A stretch of DNA of 64,000 nt from JABDLO01 sp041749255 (GCA_041749255.1 JBGTBR010000047.1:114663-178662); one strand, 5' to 3'. Counted from the first letter of the stretch, positions 9,346 through 17,829 are shown. Notes: generated from the letters alone by a model not told the origin. Numbers and translations: made by a program.

Positions 9346-10043
9346 ATAAATCAATCAGAATATTACTTGTAGAAGATGAGCCTCAATTGCGCAAGATTCT
9401 AAAAATGAATCTTGAATTGGAAGGTTATGAAGTAGTGACGTCTGATGATGGAAAAAGAGCTTTGCAAATTATTGATAGCCAACATTTTGATTTGCTGCTT
9501 CTCGATATCATGCTGCCGGGAATCAACGGTCTTCAAATTTGCGAAAAAGTAAGATTAAACAACAAAAAGGTGGGAATCATTTTTATTTCTGCCAAAGACA
9601 CTTCTTTGGACAGAATTACCGGATTGAAGACAGGAGCAGATGACTACCTCGCCAAGCCCTTTCAATTTGAAGAATTACAATTGCGTATCAATAATCTCAT
9701 TAAAAGGAGTAGTGATGACACCCAAAGAGACTTAAAAGAATATTCATTTGGCAAAAATTATGTCCATTTTGAAAGCTACGAAGCGAAAGGTGTTAATGGA
9801 AGTTTCCGGCTTACCCATAAGGAAATGCTCTTATTAAAATTGTTGATAGAAAAGAAAAATGAAGTCATATCCAGGCAAAATATTCTTCAAACCGTGTGGG
9901 GCTACGATGTGTATCCTTCAACCAGAACGATTGACAATTTTATACTTAATTTTAGAAAGTATTTCGAATCAGATCCAAAAAATCCTGAATATTTTGAATC
10001 CATCAGGGGGATTGGATATAAGTTTAAAGACACTTCTGGATAG
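9342..10043 (+). CDS. OmpR-family response regulator
   Basis: A 233-residue two-domain regulator. The receiver domain has the acidic pair VEDE (10-13), the phospho-acceptor Asp55 in LLLLDIMLPG and the conserved Lys in LAKPFQ (~105). The C-terminal winged helix (~135-230) carries LTHKEMLLLKLL, VISRQNIL, VWGYDVYPSTRTIDNFI and the terminal GIGYKF, as in OmpR/PhoB proteins. It is the cognate partner of the kinase it overlaps by 4 bp. Placement behind hemL suggests, but does not show, a link to heme or redox control. Confidence 0.94.
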   Translation: MNKSIRILLVEDEPQLRKILKMNLELEGYEVVTSDDGKRALQIIDSQHFDLLLLDIMLPGINGLQICEKVRLNNKKVGIIFISAKDTSLDRITGLKTGADDYLAKPFQFEELQLRINNLIKRSSDDTQRDLKEYSFGKNYVHFESYEAKGVNGSFRLTHKEMLLLKLLIEKKNEVISRQNILQTVWGYDVYPSTRTIDNFILNFRKYFESDPKNPEYFESIRGIGYKFKDTSG

Positions 10044-10140
10044 TTGTAATTCGAAATAAATGTTCCAGGTAAGTATCAAGGTGGTGCTAAGGGGCAAAGG
10101 TGCCTTAATGTGTTTATTTGTTTAATCGTTTAATCGTTGA

Positions 10141-10250
10141 TGTCAGGTTTATCAAGCCGAGTGCTTTAGCCCGTGGATGAAAGATCCGGTATTCTGGGCT
10201 TCAGCCCAACATTTTGGATGCGGGAATTAACCCACGGTAGCATAACTTGA
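10141..10250. repeat. Nested-hairpin intergenic repeat
   Basis: An inner hairpin GGGCT-TC-AGCCC (10196-10207) is enclosed by CCGTGG ... CCACGG arms about 60 bp apart. It resembles the GGGCTGAAGCCC hairpin of the 53-kb repeat. It lies between the convergent response-regulator and bshB1 genes; the preceding bases (10044-10140) show only degenerate repeat words. Confidence 0.65.
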
Positions 10251-10267
10251 TCCATATGGAATGAACT

Positions 10268-10403
10268 TTATACTTTTCGCATTTTCGCATTTTCGCATTT
10301 TCGCAATTTTCAATTCGTAATTCGTAATTCGTAATTCGTAATTTGACAACACCACTTTCCACTTTTAACTTTCCACTTTCCACTTTCTACTTTCCACTTT
10401 CTA
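10268..10403. repeat. Short-period (7-8 bp) microsatellite at the 3' end of bshB1
   Basis: Four GCATTTTC units, then AATTCGT units, then CTTTCCA/CTTTCTA heptamers that run directly into the bshB1 stop codon at 10404. Confidence 0.85.
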
Positions 10404-11120
10404 CTACAAAAGATCAAACAGATCCTTAACCCCTATGTCTCTCGCTGCTTTAAATGCCTCACCATATTCCACCTGAATATCTCTGCCATACATCCTGTTT
10501 TTTGCTTCCATGTACTTCATAAATTGTCCTGTTGAAATAGGCGTGACAGGGCCTTGTTTATCATCGGCGTCAAATTGCGATTCGAAAGTAAGTATGAGTT
10601 CCATTTTCCTGGCAAAATAGGGACTAATATCCACTATAAAGTCGTACTCCACATTTCTGTCCTGTACATAATGGTATACTGATTTTGGTCTCCATGGATT
10701 CTGATCCTCTCCATTGATTTTGGTTTGAACTTTTGGTAGCCCCGCATAGAAACACGAATCACCGATCAATTTAGCTGCCCGGCCATGATCGGGATGCCTG
10801 TCCGATAAAGCATTGGCCAATACGATTTCGGGTTGATACTTTCTAATCACTGTCACTAACTTGAGAATATTTTCATTGCTATGCCGGAAAAAACCATCTT
10901 CCATCTGCAAATTTTCTCTTACTAATGCACCCATCAGTTTATACGCTTTGGTTGCTTCTTCCTTTCTGATGGTTTCGTTGCCCCTGCTTCCCAGTTCCCC
11001 TTTTGTCAAATCGCACAGACCAATCTTATATCCCAGGTCTATGTGCTTAAGCAAAGTGCCGCTGCAGCTCAATTCTACATCATCGGGATGGGCACCTATA
11101 GCGAGAATATCCAGTTTCAT
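10404..11120 (-). CDS. bshB1: Bacillithiol biosynthesis deacetylase BshB1
   Basis: Zn-dependent LmbE/PIG-L-family deacetylase that removes acetyl from GlcNAc-malate in bacillithiol synthesis. The metal motif HPDDVE sits at residues 11-16, and a second metal/catalytic segment ALSDRHPDHGRAA at ~112-124. TKGELGSRG and a C-terminal SQFDADDKQGP are typical of the BshB1 subgroup. The length is 238 residues, as usual. It stands alone between a repeat spacer and the decayed fabH copy. Other bsh genes are not in the window. Confidence 0.93.
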   Translation of the reverse strand: MKLDILAIGAHPDDVELSCSGTLLKHIDLGYKIGLCDLTKGELGSRGNETIRKEEATKAYKLMGALVRENLQMEDGFFRHSNENILKLVTVIRKYQPEIVLANALSDRHPDHGRAAKLIGDSCFYAGLPKVQTKINGEDQNPWRPKSVYHYVQDRNVEYDFIVDISPYFARKMELILTFESQFDADDKQGPVTPISTGQFMKYMEAKNRMYGRDIQVEYGEAFKAARDIGVKDLFDLL

Positions 11121-11210
11121 TTTTATATATTTAGGTACGTGAAAACCAATCTAACATACAGGAATTGAAGCAAATGGTTCAAAAAAGTTTTAAACCTTTC
11201 CATACTCAAC

Positions 11211-11620
11211 TAAAACTCCTTGCATTCAAAGTAATTCATCACCAGCGTATAAGGACACTTCCCCATGTAAATCCACTGCCAAAGGCAGCTAAACATACCA
11301 GTGTTATGTAAAGTATGCTGTGTTGGTTAAGTCGCAGATATTTTTCTGGATGTTGAAGAAAAAAAATTAGCGCATAGTACATTCTATGTAAGAATTTTTT
11401 TTCGAAAACAGGCTGGAAAAGATCAAGACTTGGACCGACTAAAGTATGCTTGACATAACACTTAATCCCCTGCTTTAATTTTACCTTCTTCCAGTGCTTC
11501 ACAAAGAGCAATCGGTAATTATGCCGCTGTGGTGTTTTCGTATTTCTGTATATTGTTGTGCACCTGATCATCTCTCAATCGCAATTATTTTTATACAAAT
11601 GTAATGATTCTGAGTTGTTC
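11211..11620 (-). pseudogene. Decayed duplicate of the fabH 3' end, interrupted by a palindromic insertion
   Basis: The stretch 11211-11300 closely matches 11707-11797 (the fabH stop region), and 11462-11620 matches ~11798-11960. This fragment therefore copies roughly the last 65-70 codons of the neighbouring fabH (residues ~285-352) plus some 3' flank. The two matching parts are separated by a 161-bp insertion. Base changes such as CTCTGT to TTTTAT and a lost reading frame show it is not functional. The apparent 110-residue ORF across it is an artefact ending in the fabH tail CLAAFGSGFTWGS. It looks like a partial tandem duplication that has since decayed. Confidence 0.85.
11301..11461. mobile_element. 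161-bp MITE-like palindromic insertion
   Basis: The ends are inverted: GTGTTATGTAAAGTATGCT on the left, and GTGTTATGTCAAGCATACT when the right end is read on the opposite strand. The match continues inward (AAGTC, TTTTC, a GAAAAAAAATT block on each side, then CATAG...GTAC), so nearly the whole element is one imperfect inverted repeat. It interrupts the duplicated fabH 3' fragment and is absent from the intact gene. This proves insertion into that copy. No clean target duplication can be seen because the flanks have diverged. It has no coding capacity; a transposase acting in trans would be required. Confidence 0.75.
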
Positions 11621-11734
11621 ATTTTTCTCCTCTGGATTAATAGCTGAGTAGTTACCGACTTTAAATTTGTGATTTCAGGCATTGAAATAAAATAAAAATT
11701 CCAACACACTACTCCTGGTATTCAAAGTAATTCA

Positions 11735-12793
11735 TCACCAGCGTATAAGAACACTTCCCCATGTAAATCCACTGCCAAAGGCAGCTAAACAAACAAGATC
11801 CCCTGCTTTAATTTTACCTTCTTCCAGTGCTTCACAAAGAGCAATCGGTATGGAAGCCGCTGTGGTGTTGCCGTATTTCTGTATATTGTTGTGCACCTGA
11901 TCATCCCTCAATCGCAATTTACTCTGTACAAATGTACTGATCCTGAGATTGGCTTGATGGGGTATAAACATGTCAATATCCGATACCAGAAGACCCGCGG
12001 CCTGCAATGCTTCTGCAATCACTTCAATAAATTTGACTACAGCGGTTTTAAATACCAACTGACCATTCATGTAAGGATAAAACAATCCATCATCCAGCAT
12101 TTTCTGGGTTACAAACACATCTCCAGGCATGTCTTCGGGCGGGTACCCAAATGCTTCTTTACCCACATGATATCCCCCGTGAGATCCCGGATTAAGAAGT
12201 GAAAGTTCCTCAGCATGGGTTCCATCAGAGTGAAGATGGGTAGTAAGTATACCTCTATTATCATCTTCTGTTGGCTGCAAAATCACAGCTCCTGCCCCAT
12301 CGCCAAAAATGACAGAAACCCCTCGTCCCCTGGTACTAAAATCCAACCCCATACTGTGCATTTCGGCTCCCACCAAAAGTATATTTTTGTACATACCCGT
12401 TTTGATGAATTGATCTGCTATGGACAATCCATACACAAATCCCGAACACTGATTTCTTATATCAAGAGCACCGATTTCTGTATGGGTAATTCCCAATTCG
12501 CGTTGAAGCAATACCCCAGATCCGGGAAAATAATAATCCGGACTCAGTGTAGCAAAAATGATAAAATCAATGTCTTCTTTTGTAATACCCGCACTTTCAA
12601 TGGCAGCTCTGGCAGCTTTAGCTCCAAGAGTCGCAGTGGTTTCATGATGTTTATTGGCAAATCTTCTCGATTTTATACCGGTTCTTTCCTGGATCCATTC
12701 ATCGGTTGTATCCATGTATTTAATCATATCTGCGTTGGTATATTCATTTTCAGGTAAATACTTGCCTACGCCTGCGATTATGCTTCTTTTCAT
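11735..12793 (-). CDS. fabH: Beta-ketoacyl-ACP synthase III
   Basis: Condensing enzyme of the KAS III group that starts fatty-acid synthesis from an acyl-CoA and malonyl-ACP. The Cys-His-Asn triad is visible: Cys116 in RNQCSGFVYG, His279 in PHQANLRI and Asn309 in NTTAASIP. At 352 residues it is slightly longer than E. coli FabH (~317), with an insertion around residues 205-225 (GYHVGKEAFGYPPEDMPGD). It is a FabH-like paralogue common in Bacteroidota rather than a strict FabH, so the primer could be branched or longer-chain. It has its own leader with a 26-bp palindrome 29 bp before the ATG. A decayed copy of its 3' end lies just downstream. Confidence 0.93.
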   Translation of the reverse strand: MKRSIIAGVGKYLPENEYTNADMIKYMDTTDEWIQERTGIKSRRFANKHHETTATLGAKAARAAIESAGITKEDIDFIIFATLSPDYYFPGSGVLLQRELGITHTEIGALDIRNQCSGFVYGLSIADQFIKTGMYKNILLVGAEMHSMGLDFSTRGRGVSVIFGDGAGAVILQPTEDDNRGILTTHLHSDGTHAEELSLLNPGSHGGYHVGKEAFGYPPEDMPGDVFVTQKMLDDGLFYPYMNGQLVFKTAVVKFIEVIAEALQAAGLLVSDIDMFIPHQANLRISTFVQSKLRLRDDQVHNNIQKYGNTTAASIPIALCEALEEGKIKAGDLVCLAAFGSGFTWGSVLIRW

Positions 12794-12819
12794 GTGTTAA
12801 TGTCTTAAAAGTTTAATTA

Positions 12820-12847
12820 AAAATATAGTAACCGCGGTTATTATATT
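12820..12847 (-). promoter_or_regulatory. Candidate operator: 26-bp palindrome in the fabH leader
   Basis: The perfect 12-bp core TAACCGCGGTTA (12829-12840) is extended by AATATA/TATATT arms separated by one mismatched pair (12822-12847). It sits 29 bp upstream of the fabH ATG. The distal arm overlaps TATATTTT read on the minus strand, one base from a TAnnTTTG -7 box. The geometry suits a dimeric repressor (TetR-like size) blocking the promoter. The binding protein is not identifiable. Confidence 0.6.
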
Positions 12848-13112
12848 TATCGAACAAATAAAATATTTTTATAATATATTGTATCTTAATAAATTAAACA
12901 ACTTCACTTCAACTATTTAAAAGATAGATCCCTTACAAATATCGAAACTATATTATATTTGTCTATAGTCGATAAATGTCAATTTTTAGTGATAAATTTA
13001 TCACTACTCAATGCATTCTGACTGATTTGTTTCAAAATTAAAATAACATATCAACCTCCATTTTGACTTTTTTGCACATTGCATCATGATTGAAATGATT
13101 GTCGTATCGAGA
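12848..13112. other. Intergenic region between fabH and mqnA
   Basis: AT-rich, with no open frame or RNA gene recognised. The remainder of the 319-bp gap is the fabH leader with its palindrome. Confidence 0.5.
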
Positions 13113-13883
13113 TTATGTTAAATTGTGACTTTTTACTTTTTCTTTAAAAAGTAAAATAGACATCATTTTAGCTTTTGCGAAATTATATGAAATATTTATT
13201 CGGAAGTAGGATTCCAGATTGATCTTATACTTATTTCTCAATTTTTCTCTGCTTTCACCTGATTCCAATTTGGTTATTTGACTAAAGAAGGCATCATTGA
13301 TTTTTTTCAATACAGTTTCATTCACCGGATTAGATTTCCGTTGAGTCCAGACTGCAAATACAAAAGGTAATCCTGTCAGATCTTTCCAGACTTGTCCGAG
13401 ATCCGTTTTATGTCTGAATACATTTTCATTTTTAAATACCTTATCCCCAATCATAAGTACTCCTTCGTTTTCTTCCAGATGATCGATAGATTCCACATCG
13501 GTAACAATGTAATCTACCTCTTTATTATCAAAGTACTCTATCATCAGGACTTTTGCCAGTAAAAGGGAGGTTCTGGAATGCTGATCCAAAAATATGGTAT
13601 TTACCTTTGTTAGAGGTCGATTAGAAAAAATACATACTGTTCTGACCGCACCGTCACAAGCTATACAAAAATCCAATACAATCTCTGCATCGTCGATTTC
13701 GTCTATTGCCCCAATGGGTATGAGTGCGAGATCTACTTTCCCTTCTTTCAACAGCGAAGCACATCCTGCCGGTACAGTTTTGATCAACTCAATGGGCAGA
13801 TACTGAGAAAGATGCTTAATTGCCCATTCAAAAGGCAAGGTATTAAGGTATTCTACAAGTGCTATTTTTACTTTACTACTCAA
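13113..13883 (-). CDS. mqnA: Chorismate dehydratase MqnA (futalosine menaquinone pathway)
   Basis: Chorismate dehydratase, the first step of the futalosine route to menaquinone, making 3-(1-carboxyvinyl)benzoate. The 256-residue protein has the family opening KIALVEYLNTLPFEWAI, then VPAGCASLLKEGKVDLALIPIGAI (~37-62), CIACDGAVRTVCIFS (~74-88) and HSRTSLLLAKVL (~102-113). It has the periplasmic-binding-protein-like fold of the family and no signal peptide. It is transcribed in the same direction as mqnE but 6.3 kb away. The sphingolipid-like block and two inverted repeats lie between them. No other mqn gene is visible. Confidence 0.9.
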   Translation of the reverse strand: MSSKVKIALVEYLNTLPFEWAIKHLSQYLPIELIKTVPAGCASLLKEGKVDLALIPIGAIDEIDDAEIVLDFCIACDGAVRTVCIFSNRPLTKVNTIFLDQHSRTSLLLAKVLMIEYFDNKEVDYIVTDVESIDHLEENEGVLMIGDKVFKNENVFRHKTDLGQVWKDLTGLPFVFAVWTQRKSNPVNETVLKKINDAFFSQITKLESGESREKLRNKYKINLESYFRINISYNFAKAKMMSILLFKEKVKSHNLT

Positions 13884-13910
13884 GAAATTAATTACTTTTA
13901 AATGATTTGT

Positions 13911-14093
13911 AACTACTCAGAAATTAATGAGATCCGTTAAATTTTGTCATCATTTTTGCATCCCCCAATGCTTTGGGGACAAAAATGCAGCCAAAATTAA
14001 ATCAATTTCACTTTTAAACCCCACCCAATGCTTTGGGTGGAGCTATTTATATTTTACCCCCCAAAGCTTTGGGGGTAATAGCTGAATAGTGTT
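13911..14093 (+). repeat. Composite hairpin repeat, copy A (inverted partner at 19946-20136)
   Basis: Starts AACTACTCAG and continues with TTTTGTCATCATTTTTGC, hairpin CCCCAATGCTTTGGGG, GCCAAAATTAA, TCAATTTCACTTTTAAA, hairpin CCCAATGCTTTGGG, GCTATTTATATTTTACC and hairpin CCCCAAAGCTTTGGGG. Read in reverse complement, 19946-20136 shows the same succession of blocks over ~190 bp. It begins 28 bp upstream of the mqnA start. Confidence 0.9.
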
Positions 14094-14424
14094 CTCATGT
14101 CTCATGCAATACCAAACATTTCATTGAGTAACACAGGACATTTATGCAAATTAAACAAAAAATCGAAGTCCTAAGGCTATTAATTACTTTTAAAGAATTA
14201 TCGGACATGAAATAAATCATGACGAGCCGGGAATCAAAAGGTGAAATGTCTATATGATTCGCTGTGTAATTTACCGTCTCAGAACATATCTTACCCGCCA
14301 CAATAGCATTCAACATATCACATAGAATATACACTATAAAAAATATTTTGAAAACTTATAGTAAAACAGAGATGTTTGTAATTTATATTTTCGTTTCATA
14401 AGTAAGCAAAATCAATGAGATACT
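14094..14424. other. Intergenic DNA between repeat copy A and the DUF4833 gene
   Basis: About 330 bp of AT-rich sequence. No RNA gene, clear promoter box or credible small gene is seen; one 79-codon minus-strand frame has no recognisable protein features. Confidence 0.5.
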
Positions 14425-14958
14425 ATGTATCCAAGTATGAACACCCATGTAAATGGTAGAAAGATTACAGTTAAAGGGGAGTTTGGTCTACCTGATCATT
14501 ATCCTGTACCACCTCCCAATGAACATCTTGTATTTTTTATTCAGTCCAATCAAAATGTAAATACAGTAGTGTATGAAGTGAAAACTGTATTAGATGGCAG
14601 AATCGATCAAACCCAGCCCTTAAAAGTATACTGGCATAAGTTTACCAATAATGGAGAGATCAAACAATTAAATTTTATCCAAAATAAACTGGCATATGGC
14701 TACACTTTCAAACTGATCAATGAAAATACCGTTGAATTTCAGTTGGTCTCATACGATAAAATTGTGTTTTACCTTACTAAAACAATGGAAAACACATTTG
14801 GTGTATTTACCAAAATTAATGGCGATATGGCCAAAGTAAATAATATTTATGTCTATGCGGATGATTTTGGGCTGTTTCCAGATGTTCAATACATAGAACT
14901 GTACGGCACTCAACTAACTGCAAACGAGCCAGCATATGAAAGGATTTATATTCAATAG
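14425..14958 (+). CDS. DUF4833-like protein
   Basis: A 177-residue protein matching the DUF4833 pattern: HLVFFIQSNQNVNTVVYEV (~34-52), a 'PLKVYWHKFTNNGEIKQLN' segment (~72-90) and 'NKLAYGYTFKLI' (~94-106). It is mostly beta strands. There is no signal peptide; the first residues are polar. The domain has no known function. It is the first plus-strand gene inside the inverted-repeat-bounded block and precedes the sphingolipid-type genes by 530 bp. It may or may not belong to their function. Confidence 0.7.
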   Translation: MYPSMNTHVNGRKITVKGEFGLPDHYPVPPPNEHLVFFIQSNQNVNTVVYEVKTVLDGRIDQTQPLKVYWHKFTNNGEIKQLNFIQNKLAYGYTFKLINENTVEFQLVSYDKIVFYLTKTMENTFGVFTKINGDMAKVNNIYVYADDFGLFPDVQYIELYGTQLTANEPAYERIYIQ

Positions 14959-14974
14959 CTTTTCTGAAATTACG

Positions 14975-15245
14975 AATTACGAATTACGAATTGAAAATTG
15001 AAAATTGAAAATTGAAAGTTGAAAATTGAAAGTTGTCATTGGTAGTCATCTGCGCTTCGCGCGTCATTTTGCTTCGCTGTCATTTGCGCTTCGCGCGTTT
15101 TTTGCTTTGCGTCATTTTGCTACGAACTACGAACTAACTGCTACCAGCTACCAACTACGAGCTACGAGCTACCAGCTAAAAACGAATTGCGAATTGAGAA
15201 ATACAAATTACGAAAAGCTAACTGCATAACTGCCAACTGGCGACT
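14975..15245. repeat. Heptanucleotide microsatellite and CTTCGC-rich repeat
   Basis: GAATTAC and GAAAATT heptamers at 14977-15035, then a block containing GCGCTTCGCGCGTCATTTTG and GCTTCGCTGTCATTTGC. This is followed by GCTACGA/GCTACCA units to ~15180. The CTTCGC block recurs near 26.6 kb and, inverted, at 36.4 kb. Confidence 0.85.
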
Positions 15246-15488
15246 GCTAAAAGAGTTCCCAAGTTAAATATATTTGAAATTTAGCAAATCAACCTATTAT
15301 TTCAAGTTGAAGTTGTACCTTTATAGTGGGAAACTTGTAGTCCACAAAAAGATTGAAATTATTTGCAGAATAAATATGTTATAGTGTAGTCTATTGCATA
15401 ATAGAATTTTATTAATTTAGAATAATATATAGTTTAATTGTTAAAAAGCATTAATTTTTTCATATAGTATGTTTAAAAATTTACAATT
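15246..15488. promoter_or_regulatory. Leader of the sphingolipid-type operon
   Basis: AT-rich 240 bp. A TACCTTTA word at ~15315 resembles the -7 box with one mismatch, but no properly spaced TTG is present. A promoter is expected here; its exact position is uncertain. Confidence 0.35.
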
Positions 15489-16688
15489 ATGTTAAGGGAA
15501 AAAATGAACGCATATGATATACCCCAGAAAGTACAAAGTTTGGGGCTGTATCCCTATTTCAGAACGATAGAATCTGAACAGGATACCGTGGTAAAAATCC
15601 AGGGTAAGGATGTTATGATGTTTGGTTCCAATTCCTATTTAGGGCTGACTACTCATCCAAAACTTAAAGAAGCCAGCAAAGCTGCTATCGATAAATACGG
15701 ATCAGGATGTGCAGGATCCCGCTTTTTAAATGGAACGCTGGATCTGCATTTGGAACTGGAAGAAAAACTCGCCCGCTTTGTAAATAAGGAATCTGCTCTG
15801 GTATTTAGTACAGGGTTTCAGGTTAATCTGGGTGTCATTTCCTCTCTTCCCGGCAGACATGATTATATCATTTTAGATGAATTGGATCATGCATGCATCA
15901 TCGATGGAGCCAGGCTTTCTTTTGCCAAAACGATGAAATATAAGCACAACGACATGGAATCTTTGGAAAAAGTACTTCAAAGATGCGAGTTGGACAGGAT
16001 AAAACTTATAGTTATCGACGGTATATTTTCAATGGAAGGAGATATAGCAAAGTTGCCTCAAATTGTAGAATTGGCTAAAAAATACAAAGCCAATATCATG
16101 GTAGATGACGCACATGCTTTAGGAGTTTTAGGTAAAAATGGTGCAGGAACGGCTTCCCATTTTGGACTTGACGATGAAGTAGATCTTATCATGGGTACTT
16201 TTAGTAAATCATTGGCCTCGATAGGTGGATTCATAGCAGCTGATAACAATACCATTAATTATTTAAAACACAATGCCAGATCCCTCATATTCAGTGCAAG
16301 TATTGCCCCTGCTAATGCGGCTAGTGTCATAGCTGCTTTGGAACTAATACAGGAAGAGCCTGAAAGAATTGATAAACTCTGGAGCAATACCAGGTACGCT
16401 TTAAAGCTATTACAAGAAGTCGGATTTGATACCGGGCATACAGAAACACCCATTATACCACTGTATGTAAGAGATGATTTTAAAACCTTTAAGCTAACCA
16501 AAATGCTTCTTGACAATGGAGTATTTGTAAATCCGGTTGTTTCCCCTGCTGTACCCAGTACTTCGTCTTTGATTCGCTTTTCATTAATGGCCACCCATAG
16601 TTTTGATCAAATAGAAGAAGCCATTGGGAAGATTGCCAGCATTTCAAAACAACTCGGTATACTGGACGAAGCAAAACAAAGTGTATGA
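15489..16688 (+). CDS. spt: Serine palmitoyltransferase-like alpha-oxoamine synthase
   Basis: PLP-dependent condensing enzyme of 399 residues that in Bacteroidota joins serine and an acyl thioester to give 3-ketosphinganine-type bases. Key segments are FGSNSYLGLTTHP (~45-57), GSGCAGSRFLNGT (~75-87), ELDHACIIDGARLS (~138), IDGIFSMEGDIA (~177), VDDAHALGVLGKNG (~199-212) and the Schiff-base Lys in GTFSKSLAS (~residue 240). These resemble bacterial SPT more than KBL or BioF; no biotin or threonine-degradation genes are nearby. Next to it, in overlapping order, are a GNAT-type acyltransferase and an extended SDR, matching the ceramide pathway logic. The family also includes BioF and HemA, so activity should be tested. 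Confidence 0.85.
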   Translation: MLREKMNAYDIPQKVQSLGLYPYFRTIESEQDTVVKIQGKDVMMFGSNSYLGLTTHPKLKEASKAAIDKYGSGCAGSRFLNGTLDLHLELEEKLARFVNKESALVFSTGFQVNLGVISSLPGRHDYIILDELDHACIIDGARLSFAKTMKYKHNDMESLEKVLQRCELDRIKLIVIDGIFSMEGDIAKLPQIVELAKKYKANIMVDDAHALGVLGKNGAGTASHFGLDDEVDLIMGTFSKSLASIGGFIAADNNTINYLKHNARSLIFSASIAPANAASVIAALELIQEEPERIDKLWSNTRYALKLLQEVGFDTGHTETPIIPLYVRDDFKTFKLTKMLLDNGVFVNPVVSPAVPSTSSLIRFSLMATHSFDQIEEAIGKIASISKQLGILDEAKQSV

Positions 16689-17809
16689 GTGTTGAGATCG
16701 TCCGGATCGAACATGGAAAGTCAGTAAAAACATTTATCGATTTCCCACATCTGTTGTATAAGGATGATCCCAATTATGTCCCTGAAATCTACATAGCGGT
16801 AGAAGAAATTCTGAACAGAAAGAAGAATCCCTTTTTTGATCACTCAGAGGCTGAATACTTTATCGGCTGGAAGGGAGAGAAAGTGGCAGGCAGAATTACT
16901 GCCGTTGTCAATAGAAGTTATAATGATTACCATCAAAGCAATGTTGGTTTTTTTGGATTCTTTGACACCATCGATGATGTAGAGGTTTCTTCAAAACTGC
17001 TTTCAACGGTCGAAAAATGGTGCAAAGACAAAGGTCTCGATGCTGTATTAGGACCCGCCAATTTTACGACCAATGAAACCGCAGGGCTTTTGGTAGAAGG
17101 CTTTCACGAGCCGCCCATCATTCAAATGACATACAATAAACCGTATTATCCTGAGCATCTTGAAAGGGCAGGCTATAATAAAGAAATGGATTTGCATGCC
17201 TATTGGATACCCACACATGAAGTTTCAGAAAAGTCTTTGAGGTTGAGTAATTTATTGAAAGAAAGACTCGACAGAAGAGGTATTACGTTTCGCTCTATTA
17301 AAATGAAGAACTTTAAGACTGAAATTCAGGATGTGAAAGAAGTTTACAGAAAAGCATGGCAGAGCAACTGGGGATTTGTCCCACCTACTGACAGGGAATT
17401 TGACCATCTGGCCCAAGGGCTTAAAATGATCATAGACGACAGGTATGTTTATATAGCAGAAGAAAAGGGCAAAATGGTTGGATTCGCCGTAGGGCTTCCA
17501 AACATAAACGAGACTGTGATTCATATAAAAAAAGGTCGGTTATTACCCTTTGGTATTTTTAAACTGCTATTTGGAAAAAGGAAAGTGAAAAAAGTAAGGA
17601 TCGCACTATTAGGAGTATTAGAAGAATACCGGAAACTGGGTATTGAAGCTGTTTTTTTTGCAAATTTTATCCAGGCAGCCCGACAATATAATCTGATTGG
17701 AGGAGAGGCTTCATGGGTATTAGAGAATAATGAAATGATGGTAAAAGCAGCCGAAAATCTTAATGGAAAAAAATATAAAGTGTACCGAATTTATAAAAAG
17801 TCCATTTGA
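16685..17809 (+). CDS. GNAT-fold acyltransferase (candidate ceramide N-acyltransferase)
   Basis: A 374-residue protein overlapping the spt stop by 4 bp (ATGA). It has a tandem GNAT-like layout: an N-terminal half with 'YFIGWKGEKVAGRITAVVN' (~57-75) and 'KGLDAVLGPANFTTNE' (~116), and a C-terminal half with 'YVYIAEEKGKMVGFAVGLP' (~255-273) and 'LLGVLEEYRKLGIEAVFFANF' (~311). The LEEYRKLGIEA part replaces the acyl-CoA-binding Q/RxxGxG/A loop. Proteins of this kind are regularly encoded beside SPT in Bacteroidota. The known bacterial ceramide synthase of Caulobacter (bCerS) is also a GNAT-like protein, so N-acylation of the long-chain base is a reasoned guess, not a proven function. Confidence 0.75.
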   Translation: MSVEIVRIEHGKSVKTFIDFPHLLYKDDPNYVPEIYIAVEEILNRKKNPFFDHSEAEYFIGWKGEKVAGRITAVVNRSYNDYHQSNVGFFGFFDTIDDVEVSSKLLSTVEKWCKDKGLDAVLGPANFTTNETAGLLVEGFHEPPIIQMTYNKPYYPEHLERAGYNKEMDLHAYWIPTHEVSEKSLRLSNLLKERLDRRGITFRSIKMKNFKTEIQDVKEVYRKAWQSNWGFVPPTDREFDHLAQGLKMIIDDRYVYIAEEKGKMVGFAVGLPNINETVIHIKKGRLLPFGIFKLLFGKRKVKKVRIALLGVLEEYRKLGIEAVFFANFIQAARQYNLIGGEASWVLENNEMMVKAAENLNGKKYKVYRIYKKSI

Positions 17810-17829
17810 CCGCTGTTGAAATCAATGCC

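Noticed and set aside
11239..11571. 110-codon minus-strand frame ending like FabH
   Set aside because: It is a chance frame through the decayed fabH copy and the palindromic insertion; listed as a pseudogene.
12954..12961. TATATTTG box on the plus strand between fabH and mqnA
   Set aside because: No plus-strand gene follows for over 1.4 kb; probably chance in AT-rich DNA.
14095..14334. 79-codon minus-strand frame
   Set aside because: No homology-like pattern, low-complexity surroundings, and it ends at a hairpin repeat.
15026..15229. 67-codon frame in the 15-kb microsatellite
   Set aside because: Translation of repeat words; no independent signal.
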